This document shows positions 46,560 through 57,474 of a DNA stretch of 64,000 nt, in pieces (positions within the stretch are counted from its first letter, which is position 1; the number at the start of each line of letters is the position of its first letter). The notes beneath the pieces are model-generated. The model did no database searches. It worked only from the letters and a program-made list of their open reading frames with translations, and was not told where the DNA came from. This DNA comes from Scalesia atractyloides. Its lineage: Eukaryota; Streptophyta; Magnoliopsida; Asterales; Asteraceae. Both the position numbers and the translations under genes were made by a program. The stretch spans positions 70,307,358-70,371,357 of the forward strand of contig CAMTDV010000019.1 in assembly GCA_947069175.1 (NCBI GenBank), read 5' to 3'.

Positions 46560-48718
46560 TCATTAAATATCATATCTAACAATAGTAATATGATTATGTT
46601 CAAACGTAATTTTGAATAATTTTATATATACTGCATAAATTCCTAGTATGTTTTTTTTTCTTACGAAATGGGAACGTAAAGATATAAAACGTCCAAGGCA
46701 ATCTTCCATACGAATTCTAAAATTGAGGTTTTTTTTTTATGAATTCACTGTTGGCATAAGGTCAGTAATTCGTATTAGAGGACTATAAATGAAAAACGGC
46801 AAAAGTAACATTGACATTTAAAATCATCTTCCATATTCAATGCTACAGCATTTGTGGTGCTTAAAATGGGTAAATATTCAAGGCTACACAGAGATAATTT
46901 ACCATTGACACATGGAGTAATTTACATTTTAGCCCTATAGAAAAAGGGCAGAAATAAACTTAAATCATCCTCAATATTAAAGGCTACAATATTTTTGGTG
47001 TTTAATAAACAAGAATATATACATTATTCATAGGGATAAATATATTATGTTACCTTCATTCCAATTTACACATATACGAGGTACTATTATTTTGATTCCT
47101 ATTTATATCTAGTTGTTTTTGAAATAGTATGCATATTCTATGGGTAAGGTTAGTGTAAAAAGGACATTTTTTTGTACAAATTGTAAAAAAGTCTATATAA
47201 GCAATGTGTTTTAAAATTTAAGAGTGGTGTTTTATATTATTTTGATATGGTATAATATAGAAAAACATCAAATACAACAATTTATAACACAATCATATGT
47301 ATTCTAGGCATTTAATTTAAAATACACCGATTTAGTTCTTCGCATGGTGGTTTAGATTTCATGGCTATAATACATTTAATTGTGTGTTTAAATTGTTATG
47401 TTTTGTGTTTTTCTATATAATACCATGCCAAATAAATATAAAACATTATACCTAAAATTTAAAACATCATGCCTAAATAGACTTCTTACGCTTTGTACGA
47501 AAAATGTCCTTTTTACAGGAACCCTTAATTTTTGCTATTAACATACAATTATTTTTTCTTTGGTTTTAACATGTAAATTTTGTACTAACATTATTACACT
47601 AATCATTCAAAATTATTCACCCTTACAAAGGATGAACCTGAAAACTCTCCTCTAAGAGGCATATGCCTCTACTAAATGGTTATCCTTACAATAACATCCA
47701 CATTGGTATTTACTATCTTTGTTTGGAGGGAGGAAGTTGTGAGGTAAATATCATTAATAGAGCTAGAAAGAGCCATGCCAATTGATTCCAGGAACATTTA
47801 ATTCCATGTCCCATTTCATTATTAATTTAAATCTTTGTATTTTCTAAACATATGAGAAAACATGTAAAAACCAATTTCGTATAGCATGGACATAGATGTA
47901 GATGTCAATTCCGAAAGAGAGGAGGTCATGTAAACCCAACTGGACACATTTAATCCCGAGAGCAACAATTTCAACGAACTAGTTATGAACAGAAAAAGAG
48001 GTTCGCGTAATGCCTGTTAAAACAAATGAGACCTTGGAAGACTAAGCAACAATTCTAATGAAACACCCATCATAAATTGGTCCTCGCCGACAAATAACTC
48101 AAAAGTCTGTTATTGTCGTTTTCTGCCCGGAGATACATGCTTAAAAGCATACGCTCATGTGTCGATGTGTCGATGCATGCCATAATATCACATTCCTGGA
48201 TGACTAAAAATTTATAGACCTAGGTTAACATTATATGTTCCTACTACCTCACAGTTTTGCGTATGTCTACTATTTTGGACCACTTGTAACAAATATTATG
48301 CAACAGTTTTACATATGTGTGCTACTATGAGATCCCTATGGCCCACAACGTGAATATAAGCGATAGAACCGAATATATAAATCATGAATGATTTTTCGTA
48401 TAGACATGCAACACAAGTATCAAGATCTCATCTTTATTAGGATGTATCTCGTTTTGGAAAAAAAGGTGTTTATAATAACTCATGTTTGTTATTTTGTAGG
48501 ATCAAAATGAAATATTCATGTGAGTAAAATGGATGTTAAGTCAACCATCTCTAGTAGCTTTTTCTTACAAAACACTCGTCATAAATTGGTCCCCGCCGAC
48601 AAATAACTCAAAAGTCTATTATTGTTGTTTCCTGGAGATACATGCTTAAAAGCATACGTCATCAACATGTCAATAAGTTAAAGAAACATACATCTTTATT
48701 TAAAATTCCACTACAAGA
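46560..48718. repeat. Unit C flank, segmental duplication, no gene seen
   Basis: Homologous in order to 33,330-33,930, 34,100-34,330 and 36,885-37,185 of unit B. At 48,540-48,660 a second copy of the AAATAACTCAAAAGTCT and GGAGATACATGCTTAAAAGC stretch (first at about 48,070-48,150) shows a local duplication. No open gene. Confidence 0.6.
47140..47528. mobile_element. Small relative of the ULP-carrying element (389 bp)
   Basis: Ends GTAAAAAGGACATTTTT...GTACAAA and its inverse are imperfect inverted repeats. The right end (TTTACAGGAACCCT) is near-identical to the right end of the element at 25,857-30,635. The paralogous place in unit B (about 33,650) lacks it, giving an empty site. Confidence 0.65.
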
Positions 48719-49394
48719 AATTTACCCAGTAGCGACAACATTTTTCATGCCTTTAGGGACGGCATGTCCTCTCTATAAGTCTTTTTCATTTATAGAGACG
48801 TCTCTATAAAGTTTGCCTCTACAGCTCCGTCCCTATAGGTCATAAAAGTCGTTTGCTTTAAAACGTATTTGTAGAGACGACATGTCCTCTCTACAAATAT
48901 GTGCTAAAATATTCAAAAATAAAATTAATATTTTACCAAATAAAGAAAACCTTTATTAAAAAAAATTATTCACCATGTTTTTAAACCCAAAATTCCCAAC
49001 AATCAAAGAGATTTAAACATGTTAAACGAAACTACAAACCCAAATATCATAACTTAAAACATGCATTACAAACCAAAGTAATCTGAATTAAACAAAGTAT
49101 AAACCAATAAAAAAATAAACAAAGTAGCTATGAATCCACAATGAACTTTCTACAGCGCATAAGTATCCACTGTAATGAAGGACTTCTCATACATAAATAT
49201 GTTAATTAGCTACTTAGCTTTGAAATATTTCTAACCTTTACATCTCCTGCTAGAAGCATTCAAGTGATAGGTATCACATAATTTTCCATCTTTAACAGAA
49301 CTACAGCCAATTGAACATAAATAAGTGCTCTTGATATTATAAGATACAACAATTCAAAAGGAAAACAACAAGAAACAAGGTAGATATGGAAGTA

Positions 49395-49576
49395 CCCAAG
49401 TCAAGCTTATCAGCCGAATCTTCAAATGCTTGTGCATCTTCACCATGCCTTTCAAGAGGAACCAACTCCCCTATCATCATCAGCTTCAAAAGACTACTCT
49501 TACCAGTTCTATTGGGTCCCACCAAAGCCACATGAGAATCCATGTCCATACCAAAGTCAATGGATTTGTTAACCAA
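49395..49576 (-). pseudogene. Captured ABCF-type ATPase exon with Walker A
   Basis: Encodes SIDFGMDMDSHVALVGPN followed by RTGKSSLLKLM and GELVP, then after a shift ADKLDLG at a donor-like GTACTTCC. This is the second ATP-binding domain start of ABCF1/GCN-type proteins, soluble ABC ATPases that act on ribosomes, not in membranes. The normal Walker A GPNGAGKST is altered to GPNRTGKSS; Lys is kept. An internal deletion or frameshift follows GELVP. It lies in gene order with two other ABCF exons upstream on the minus strand. Confidence 0.8.
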
Positions 49577-49608
49577 GAAACATACAGAAAAGCATACAAA
49601 AACTATAA

Positions 49609-50384
49609 GGGGGCGTTTGGTTGGCAGGAATTCAATGGAATTTAAGGGAATTGTAATCTGAATTCCATCTCTTAATATGTTTGGTTCAAAGAATTTGATG
49701 GAATTGGAATCTCAATTCCAATCTTTATGTGTTTGGTTGACAATGGAAATGGAATTGGAATTAGGCATGAATTCCTTTAAATTCCTTTAACTAAAGGAAT
49801 TCAAAATCCTTCCTATATGTGAAGGAATTAAAGTAAACTCATTGGAATCTTCGACCGTTTCGACCCGTACCGGTTTCGACGCGAACCGTCTTGACCCGTA
49901 CCCTTTCGAACCGAACCGTTTCGACACGAACCGTTTCGACCCGTACGGTTTCGACGCGAACCGTTTCGACCCGTACCGTTTCGAACCGAACCGTTTTGAC
50001 GTGAACCGTTTCGAATCGAACCGTTTCACTCCGGTACCGTTTCGAAGCGAACGCTTTCGACCCGTACAGTTTCGTATCGAACCGTTTCGACATTAACGAT
50101 TCGACGCGAATCGTTTTGACCCGTACTGTTTCGTCGCGAACGGTTTTGACCCGTACCGTTTCGAATCGAACCATTTCGATGCGAATCGTTTTGACCCGAA
50201 TCGGGGGTTGTGGGTGACAGGGTGATGGATTCCAATTCATTTGACAACCAATCACAACAAAAATGGAATTGAGATTCCAATTCCAACAATTTCCAATTTC
50301 CTGTTGGAATAATTACCTCAAATTCTAATTCCTATACAAATTCCAATTCCAATTCCAAAAACATTCAGCGAACCAAACGCCCCC
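49609..50384. mobile_element. Tourist/Harbinger-like MITE filled with a minisatellite (776 bp)
   Basis: Perfect 14-bp terminal inverted repeats (GGGGGCGTTTGGTT) and flanking TAA (49,606-49,608 and 50,385-50,387) fit PIF/Harbinger. Outer parts are rich in GGAATTGGAATT-type words, and the centre is a CpG-rich 15-bp array. No transposase. It sits between two captured ABCF exons, inside a former intron. Confidence 0.85.
49854..50203. repeat. 15-bp minisatellite, about 23 units, CpG-rich
   Basis: The unit is ACCGTTTCGACSCGW with alternating GACCCGT and GACGCGA halves, about 23 units by eye. Because 15 is divisible by three and the unit lacks stops, long frames open on both strands (138 codons at 49,839-50,255 minus; 84 at 49,842-50,096 plus). 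They translate to pentapeptide repeats such as VRVETVRFET. I treat these as by-products, not genes. Confidence 0.85.
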
Positions 50385-50416
50385 TAACATCATAAGAAAA
50401 TGGTGCGAAGTGCAAC

Positions 50417-50487
50417 CTCCCATAGTTAAGCTCCAGCTCAATGTCAAGAAGATTGTGTCCATGGAAAGCTAAAGACAGAGTCTTGAT
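50417..50487 (-). pseudogene. Captured ABCF-type ATPase exon, start of first ABC domain
   Basis: Acceptor GATTGCAG, then IKTLSLAFHGHNLLDIELEL and NYG up to a donor (GAG/GTTGCA, 50,417). ABCF1 proteins have IESLSVTFHGHDLI...ELNYGR at this place, just before the first Walker A. The reading frame is intact within the exon, about 71 bp. It is one of three exons in the correct order. Confidence 0.75.
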
Positions 50488-50918
50488 CTGCAATCACAAT
50501 ATAAAAGCAGGTTTACAAATCAGTCAAAAGAGAGATTGATACATTTATTACGGGTTTACATAGTTCTATATAATGATACCAAACATTGAGAAATCTTTAA
50601 TAAAAGTAAGGTAAAAGTGATAGCAAGCATTGAGATTTCTTTAGATAATTCGACTAGATTTACAGATGAAACCAAACATTTAGCTATGTTTTGTAAGATT
50701 CCACAATATGGATAATAGCATATACAAAAACTCTCAAAATTGGTAACCAGCTAATGAAAAGTAAGAATATATTTCTGGTTCTTTGCATGTGAAGAAATAA
50801 ATACATTACTCAATTAAAAAAAGCAAAACCGTGATCATACTGATAGATTTATTCCGGTCAATGAAGTGATTCAGCAATGTATAACAAAATTACCGTAAAA
50901 CATATTGTGTATGTTGGT

Positions 50919-51064
50919 TGTTACATTACCAAACAAGAGAACTCAACCCAAAAGACTAGCCTGATGGGTGAGGGAACCCATTTGGTATATAAACCCCACA
51001 TTGGTTGCCCATACAACCGATGTGGGACAAGTCCCATACCTTGCAATGGTATTAGTCCATAACA
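50919..51064 (-). repeat. TRIM LTR-a (146 bp)
   Basis: The minus strand runs TGTTATGGACTAAT to ATGTAACA. It is the 3' LTR of the complete minus-strand copy, next to the PPT (TTTAAGGAGGGTCGA). Confidence 0.85.
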
Positions 51065-51079
51065 ATCGACCCTCCTTAA

Positions 51080-51240
51080 AGGGCCAACGTCCTCGTTGGT
51101 CACGGCCATGTTGGTCACGGCTGGCTCTTTCCAGGCCACCACTCCATGGGCCACCACTCCGAGCCTCGTTGGTCACGGCCACGTTGGTCACGGCTGGCTC
51201 TTTCCAGGCCACCACTCCGTGGGCCACCACTCCGAGTTCT
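51080..51240. repeat. Tandem duplication of about 73 bp inside the TRIM
   Basis: Two units containing CGTTGGTCACGGCC and GGCTGGCTCTTTCCAGGCC follow one another. Non-coding, GC-rich. Confidence 0.8.
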
Positions 51241-51253
51241 GGCTCTGATACCA
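51241..51253 (-). other. PBS of the TRIM, tRNA-iMet type
   Basis: The minus strand reads TGGTATCAGAGCC one base after LTR-b, complementary to initiator tRNA-Met. Confidence 0.88.
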
Positions 51254-51254
51254 A

Positions 51255-51399
51255 TGTTACATACCAAACAAGAGAACTCAACCCAAAAGACTAGCCTGAT
51301 GGGTGAGGGAACCCATTTGGTATATAAACCCCACATTGGTTGCCCATACAACCGATGTGGGACAAGTCTCATACCTTGCAATGGTATTAGTCCATAACA
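51255..51399 (-). repeat. TRIM LTR-b (145 bp)
   Basis: The 5' LTR of the minus-strand copy, nearly identical to LTR-a. Its U3 end abuts the inverted segment at 51,400. Confidence 0.85.
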
Positions 51400-51434
51400 A
51401 TCCAACGAGGACGTTGGCCTTAAGGAGGGTCGAT

Positions 51435-51579
51435 TGTTATGGACCGAAACCATTGCAGGGCATGGGACTTGTCCCACATCGGTTGTATGGGCAATCAATG
51501 TGGGGTTTATATACCAAATGGGTTCCCTCACCCACCAGACTAATCTTTTGGGTTGTGTTCTCCTGTTTGGTATGTAACA
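51435..51579 (+). repeat. TRIM LTR-c (145 bp), opposite orientation
   Basis: Preceded by CTTAAGGAGGGTCGAT, the same PPT as in the minus copy, so it looks like a 3' LTR with only 35 bp of its internal region. It is more diverged from LTR-a and LTR-b than they are from each other. Confidence 0.82.
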
Positions 51580-52109
51580 TTGGTGAACTCCCTCATTCCA
51601 AAGTTTAAACCTTTGCAGCACTCTAAATCAAATTACCAAACAAAATAAAGCACTTGAACTTACTACTGTATATAAAATCCACACAACAAATTCATAAACA
51701 TTAAGATACAAAGTATCGAAATTAACCAAAAAGCAAAAGTTTAATTAATAAGCCACGAAAACAAGCAACTTCTAAGACAAAAGTGACAAGGTCTGCAAAC
51801 TATCCACCAGCAATAAAGAGATACTTTAAATCTTAGATGGTTTGTGTTCCTAATAGAGTAATAGTATTTGACCTATTAAGAAACACATAATGTTGCTTAC
51901 ATATAATAGAAACCCTACAAATGTCATTACAGATTGCTGGAATACTTATTTTCTTATTATACCCTTGATGCTATGGGTATCATTTAATCAAACAAAACAG
52001 ACATGCATTTATTAAAAAAAAAACATAAATTTACATAAGCACAACTCAAACTTCTACATAAACATCATACCCAAGTATCCCTAGACAAGGGGGAGAACAT
52101 AGAACACCA

Positions 52110-52231
52110 ATACACAGTCAAAAATCGTAAGAGACCCACAAAGTATCCGTGCTAGAGCTAACCAAAGTAGTGGCGCCAGCGATGGTTGCCTACTTCTAAA
52201 GCACCTTCTTTTTGCTCGCATCGGACACCAT
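52110..52231 (-). pseudogene. Captured first coding exon of an ABCF1/GCN-type gene
   Basis: ATG at 52,231 directly follows an acceptor (TTTGTTTCAG) and begins MVSDASKKK, the N-terminus typical of plant ABCF1; in-frame stops follow soon after. An Ala-rich stretch is expected next; here ATIAGATT is visible. With the exons at 50,487-50,417 and 49,576-49,395 it forms a collinear minus-strand series, so genomic DNA with introns was captured, not cDNA. Confidence 0.65.
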
Positions 52232-52603
52232 CTGAAACAAAACAAACAAACAACATTCTCAAATATCAGGCAACTGGGGTGGGCAATCACATCTTAGTTT
52301 ATTCTCACACCAAATAAAAGAGACCCACATAAATGAGAATGTTAACTGATGAAAAAGAACGACAATTAACACATTAGGGTTCAATATAGGCAAAATTGGT
52401 AAGCGGACCATACCAAGTTGATTGAAAATCCCTGCAAGGTTGTGCCAACCCAATCCGCCATACCACTGACCTTCACTAATGAATGATACAAAAAGAAAGA
52501 AATCACTAAATTAACTAACAAATGAAACAAGAAAGAACGAAATCTTCGTCCTGTTCTATGATTTCTAACTCAAGGAGCTTATAATCACAAAATTAGTGTT
52601 AAA

Positions 52604-52860
52604 TTAAGTCGCAAACCGGTGAATCAGAGGTGGTGGTTTTGAAGGAAGGCACGCATGGTGGTGGTGGTTACGGAAGACCCCACGAAGGCACGAACGCTTG
52701 TGGTGCTTGCTGTGAGCATAACCGGCGGCGGAGGTGGTGGTTACGGAACACAGCAAGAACGGTTGTGGTAATTGTGGTGGGCTAAACCGGTAGATCGTAG
52801 GTGGGGCGGAGGGACTCACCGCTGGTAGTGGTGGTGGGAACAATTGGGGGAAATGAGGAA
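52604..52860 (-). other. CCACCACC-rich stretch, possibly captured 5' UTR
   Basis: The + strand has repeated GGTGGTGGT and CGGCGGCGG. The 79-codon minus frame is Pro/Ser/His-rich and unrecognised. It lies upstream of the ABCF ATG and could be the gene's 5' leader or a separate capture. Confidence 0.3.
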
Positions 52861-52979
52861 AATGCGGAAGCGACTTTATTTTAGGGAAACGGGGCTCAAC
52901 CTATTAAGACGACTTATCGTCTCATAATATATTTTCTTCCAATAAAACCAAAACGAATTAATCTATTAGAATAAAAAAA

Positions 52980-53560
52980 ATATTTTTTTCTTGTAGTATC
53001 CATAAGTTTATTATATAAAAAAAATATCTTTTTTATATTTTCTTTAAATAAAACCAAGAAGAATTAATATACTTCTATAAGGTTATTTTTCTAAAAAACT
53101 CTTAAAAGAAAACCAAGAAGAATTAATATACAACGCTTAATGCCTCATTCGCTTAACTCGATTTTCTCTGTTTTCCAAGTAAGTAACAACGCTTTTCACG
53201 CAAACCACAACGATTTACACAAGTTTATCTTCGATTTCACCCAAACTTATCATATTTACGAAAACCTTCATCTTTTTACATAAAACTTTTGTTTTTACCT
53301 TGGATCCACACTTAAGCAAGTATATTGGGATTATCTTTGGCTTCCGAAGTTAGAAATCTTGTTATATCAACTCACCAAGTGTGTAATCCCAAGAAAACTG
53401 TTTTAAACTCGATTTTTACCTAAACCAAAACCGACATATGTTATGTTCACTAGATAGTGGGACAAAGCGGTGTCAAAACCGTCATGAAACGGACTCGAAA
53501 TTACATCCGTTTCAGCGAAAACTCAGTCCTGGACGCACGAACATGCACAATTAAGCTTAC
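52980..53560. other. Second CACTA-like terminus and unassigned DNA
   Basis: Near 52,977-52,995 TTTTTTTCTTGTAGTA resembles an inverted CACTACAAGAAA end with its last base changed. A diverged subterminal palindrome (GACGACTTATCGTCTC) is at 52,909. From 53,130 to 53,560 a non-repetitive stretch shows no gene I recognise. Confidence 0.4.
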
Positions 53561-53565
53561 ACACA

Positions 53566-54200
53566 CTAACGCATATACAAACACACACACACACCAACTA
53601 ATATATAAAACATAGATCATATACACACACTAACACATACACATAGACACACCCGTACACATACACTAAAACATACAACTACACAACATACACACATACA
53701 TGGATATATACACAAAACACTAAACACTAAACACACACACACACATATATATATATTTTAATGCATCATATACACACATTAGCACATACATACACACACA
53801 TACACATATACATGGATACATACACATAGTACACCAATACAATAACATATACATACACACACATACATGGATACATACACATTACACAACAACCCGAACA
53901 CATACACCAACACATACATGTACATACATATATACGTATACATGTACACATATTCTAAAAATAGACATCCACATACATCTACACACATACATATACGCAC
54001 ATACACTAACACATAAAAATACATACAATAAACATACACATCCACGTACACACATACACCAACACATACACATCCATGCACATGCGTAGACATACACACA
54101 CGTATACACATGCTTACATACATACATACACACACCTATGCAAACATATACATATACTCATACTCATATACATATACACACATGCATAAAATACATATAT
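53566..54200. repeat. Degenerate (CA)n / ACATACACAC tract
   Basis: More than 600 bp of CA-rich DNA with ACATACAC, ATATAC and CATGCA interruptions. It continues at 59,293-59,385 on the other side of the copia-like element. Long minus-strand open frames (Cys/Tyr/Val-rich) are artefacts of the repeat. Confidence 0.9.
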
Positions 54201-54204
54201 ATCC

Positions 54205-54585
54205 TGAAGGTCCGTTGTACGGATCGTTCAGGTCCTAATTTGGCAAACCTAAAGTAAACGTGTGGAATCCGTTTGCATAGTCGACATTGGATAGAAGTTC
54301 TTTACTGATTAACACCGTTTCATTAATGAGTAAACATTACAGATCCTGGAAACATTTGGACAGAGCTTCGCCGTCCAAGTTACAAAATCTCTGAATCTTA
54401 CAAATGAGAAATCAAGACTCCTATTTATAGGAGAACAAGTTCGCTCCAAATGGGTTAGGTCAAGTTCAGGCGAACTTGTCCTTCCCACTACAAGTTCGGG
54501 CGAACTTGACTCACAACATACATAATCTTAACATTGTGCTCCTAAACACAGACTCGACGTTATACGATGACGTAGGCAACAGACA
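54205..54585 (-). repeat. 3' LTR of the copia-like element (381 bp)
   Basis: Contains TCCTATTTATAGGAGAAC and two palindromes of the AAGTTCGGGCGAACTT type (54,461-54,478 and 54,491-54,508). The other LTR has only one and is about 30 bp shorter. Confidence 0.82.
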
Positions 54586-56500
54586 TATGCAATCCCAGTC
54601 ATAGTATCTTTCAATTAAGTTCCAGAGTCTTTAATATTCTCTTGATCTTTATTTCTTGAATAACTTTAATCACATCTACAATCTTTCCTTTATTGGCTTG
54701 TCTTCATATCTTTAAATCCTTCCCCTTGCTTTGAGCTTTCTGTATCTTCAATCAACGTTTTTATCTATCTCCCCCTAAAAATCCACTTCCTATTTCAAAG
54801 GTCCTTAAACATTCAAATATAAACATTTCAGATTCAAACTTTGAATTTCTAAACACAAACATATCAAATTTTAATCTTCTTATCAGTTTTAAACCCTGTT
54901 AGTTAATCGTCCAAATTAATGACCTTGAATATCTGATTCATGTATCAAGTTCAACTTAATGGTCTTGATTAAACGTTTTGACACTAAACTAACGCATTTA
55001 TTCAAATGTAAGTTTCAACTTAATGAACTTTTAAAATTTTTCAGATCAATTTGAAATTTTCAAACTTTTGATCAACAGCTTTAGATTTTGAAAATCAGCA
55101 TTTCATCATCAGTGGTTAAAACTAAAAGATAATATAATCTTTTTATTTTTATGAAATGAATATTAAACTCTAAGTGTGTACAAACATATTTACAAACATA
55201 TTTTTGTTGAGATTGTGTTAAAGGATCATATCGGTTTTTGAGACAAATCACAAGTACCATTGACCTTTTGAGACTTTGAGTTTTAAACAAATTTACCTAA
55301 TTGTCGATATGTTTGTCCTTTTAAACTTCAACACATTTCTCAATTGTTCCAAGATACGTTATGTAGAATTAAGAAACTTGACTTAATTATGGTTCCCATC
55401 TCAGAATATACTCCTGCATCAAGATTCCCTAGATTTCATTTTACAGGTGAATATAGCGTAATTGATATCTGTATTTTGGTTAATGCGAAGCCTTGAGAGC
55501 TCAGGTTAATACCATCGTATCGACAAAGAGATGAAGGCTCGACTTTAAGGTATGTTCCAATTAAGGAATCTTTTAAGCACTGCAATTGATTAGATCTTTC
55601 GATTCTTTTCAAGTTTGCATGCAGTTTTAGGGTTTTTAGCAAAAGCATTATAAAGTTCTATGCTATTGCTTACGCAAAATCATAAGAATTGTATAATACC
55701 CCAGATATCAATCATCTGTAAAGACTTCGTATCTCAGAATCCGGCAATCTCTCAGACAAAATTTCAGAGTACTAAGTCATATATCCGAGAGGGTTAATCC
55801 AAAAGTTTAGGCAGTTGTAATAATTTAGTTTATATCCTAGAAACAATTACTGAACGTGTAAAGCCTATCGACACATCACAGTAGAATTTGCTTATACTTT
55901 TTAAACTTTACAATTCTTTAGCATACTGTGATAGTCCACTGATTTACTATCATTTCCTTTTATCCACAAAACTCTTTTTGCTTTTTTCAATGTTTTTGTG
56001 CTTTTTGCATTTAATATGTTTTTGGATTTTCTGAAAATTTTCTCCCCCTAAAATTCAAAAACATATTTTTGGAATTTTTATTTATAGAAAAACATTGACC
56101 AACTGATAAGAATCACTTCAATTCGACATCCATTACTGCTTCACAAATTTTCTTTTCAAGCACTCTCCCCCTCATGATGAAAAAACCTTGACACTTTTGT
56201 GTTTATAAAACATTCATATCCATGAATTTTGTCTTTTCAACAGTGAGGGTTCTGTGAAATTTTTCAAATTTTCTTAAAAAAATTGTAAAATTTTCAAATA
56301 AACGTTATTAAAACATGTTTTCAAAATTTTCTCCAAAATTTTTCAAAAACTGTAAAGTAAACGTTATTTGAAACAAAATTTGTAACAATGGCCTTTATAT
56401 ATAACTTGATAACCCGGCCCGTCTTCAATAAGTGCCACGGAACTCCATTCTCAATAATTTGCTTTCATCTTAGAAGTTCTTGCACAAAATTCAAACAATT
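54586..56500 (-). other. 3' internal region of the copia-like element, no domain recognised
   Basis: AT-rich with T-runs and scattered short frames. Where pol should be I see no RT (YVDD), integrase or RNase H motif. TCTCCCCCTAAAA occurs near 54,768 and again near 56,039; on the minus strand these read as purine tracts. Confidence 0.45.
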
Positions 56501-56539
56501 AGTTGAATAGTGACACCCAAGCATTTACATTCTTAGGAG

Positions 56540-57470
56540 TTATTTCTTCAACCTTAATTTTGACTTTCTTTTCACAATCAGGTTTATTTTGGACTTTCTC
56601 AAATTTCGAAAGTCCTCTAAACTTTCAATTTTCACTGATTGTGTAACTTCTTTTCTTTTTACCAACCATGTTTGATTTTTCATTAAAGCTTTCTTGAAAT
56701 ACAATGTAGAAACTTTTTGTTCATTACTAGTTCGAGGATTCACCAGTTTCAAAATTTGAAAACTTAGTAATAAATGGTTTCACCTTGTTTGTAATTTCTG
56801 TACATTGTTTCAAAACCTGAGTTAGTACTTTAAATCTTCAAAACTTTTCTTATCAATATGAACAAGTTTAGGATTAATTTGAAAACATTTTTAGCAATGT
56901 GTCCATTTACTTCACCTTTATGACACTTCTGTTCTCATACTGATCCTTTTTAGCAAACCATACACTCAAATCATAACATTGATTTGATGTGTGGTAACCA
57001 TCTTTCCTGTTTCTTCTAAAAGCATGATTTGACGTTGAAGCATGTGGTCCGATCTGCACCACTTATTTTCAGATTTTAATGATTTTTTATAATGATTGTT
57101 TATGTTATGTTTCTTTTAGAAAATTTGTAGAACTTTGTTTTTCCTTTTGTTTTTGTTCTTCATTCTGCTTAGAATGTTTTTGCGTTGAGCATTCACCTTT
57201 TTTAGTAGATTGTAGAACAGTTTCTTGAAATTTTTCTTTTGTTTAAAAATATTTCATTTTTATTATTTTTAGCTCTTTCATCATCGGTATCATCATCACA
57301 ACCCTCAATTACAACATTGTCATAATTTGCGACATTTCACTTATTGAAATTTCCTTTTTATTCTTATTGATAGGTTTTGGACAAATATGATCTAACATCA
57401 ACGACGAGGACACAAAACCTTTCAATTTCTTTTCTAAATCATCAATTTTATTTTTATCAATCTCAGTATC
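56540..57470 (-). pseudogene. Gag C-terminus / nucleocapsid remnant of the copia-like element
   Basis: Near 56,890-56,945 the minus strand reads CHKGEVNGHIAKN, a degraded CCHC zinc knuckle. Downstream, 56,752-56,540 encodes a Lys-rich stretch (KVSTLYFKKALMKNQTWL). Frames are broken throughout. Confidence 0.45.
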
Positions 57471-57474
57471 TTGT

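Larger units (their letters stand above)
50919..51579. mobile_element. TRIM retrotransposon, inverted three-LTR arrangement
   Basis: A complete minus-strand TRIM (LTR 51,399-51,255; PBS; internal; PPT; LTR 51,064-50,919) is joined to a short inverted internal end and a third, + oriented LTR (51,435-51,579). A perfect 5-bp duplication TTGGT (50,914-50,918 and 51,580-51,584) flanks the whole. Both outer ends are U5 ends (GTAACA). No coding capacity, as usual for TRIMs. Confidence 0.85.

Noticed and set aside
49839..50255. 138-codon minus-strand ORF with VRVETVRFET repeats
   Set aside because: It is the translation of a 15-bp minisatellite; several other frames on both strands are equally open. 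No start context or homology supports a gene.
50943..51621. Several 80-170-codon ORFs on both strands
   Set aside because: They cross LTR and internal DNA of a non-coding TRIM, and mirror one another through its inverted repeats.
53766..54135. Cys/Tyr/Val-rich minus-strand ORFs up to 118 codons
   Set aside because: They are the readout of a (CA)n tract and stay open because CA/TG repeats lack stops.
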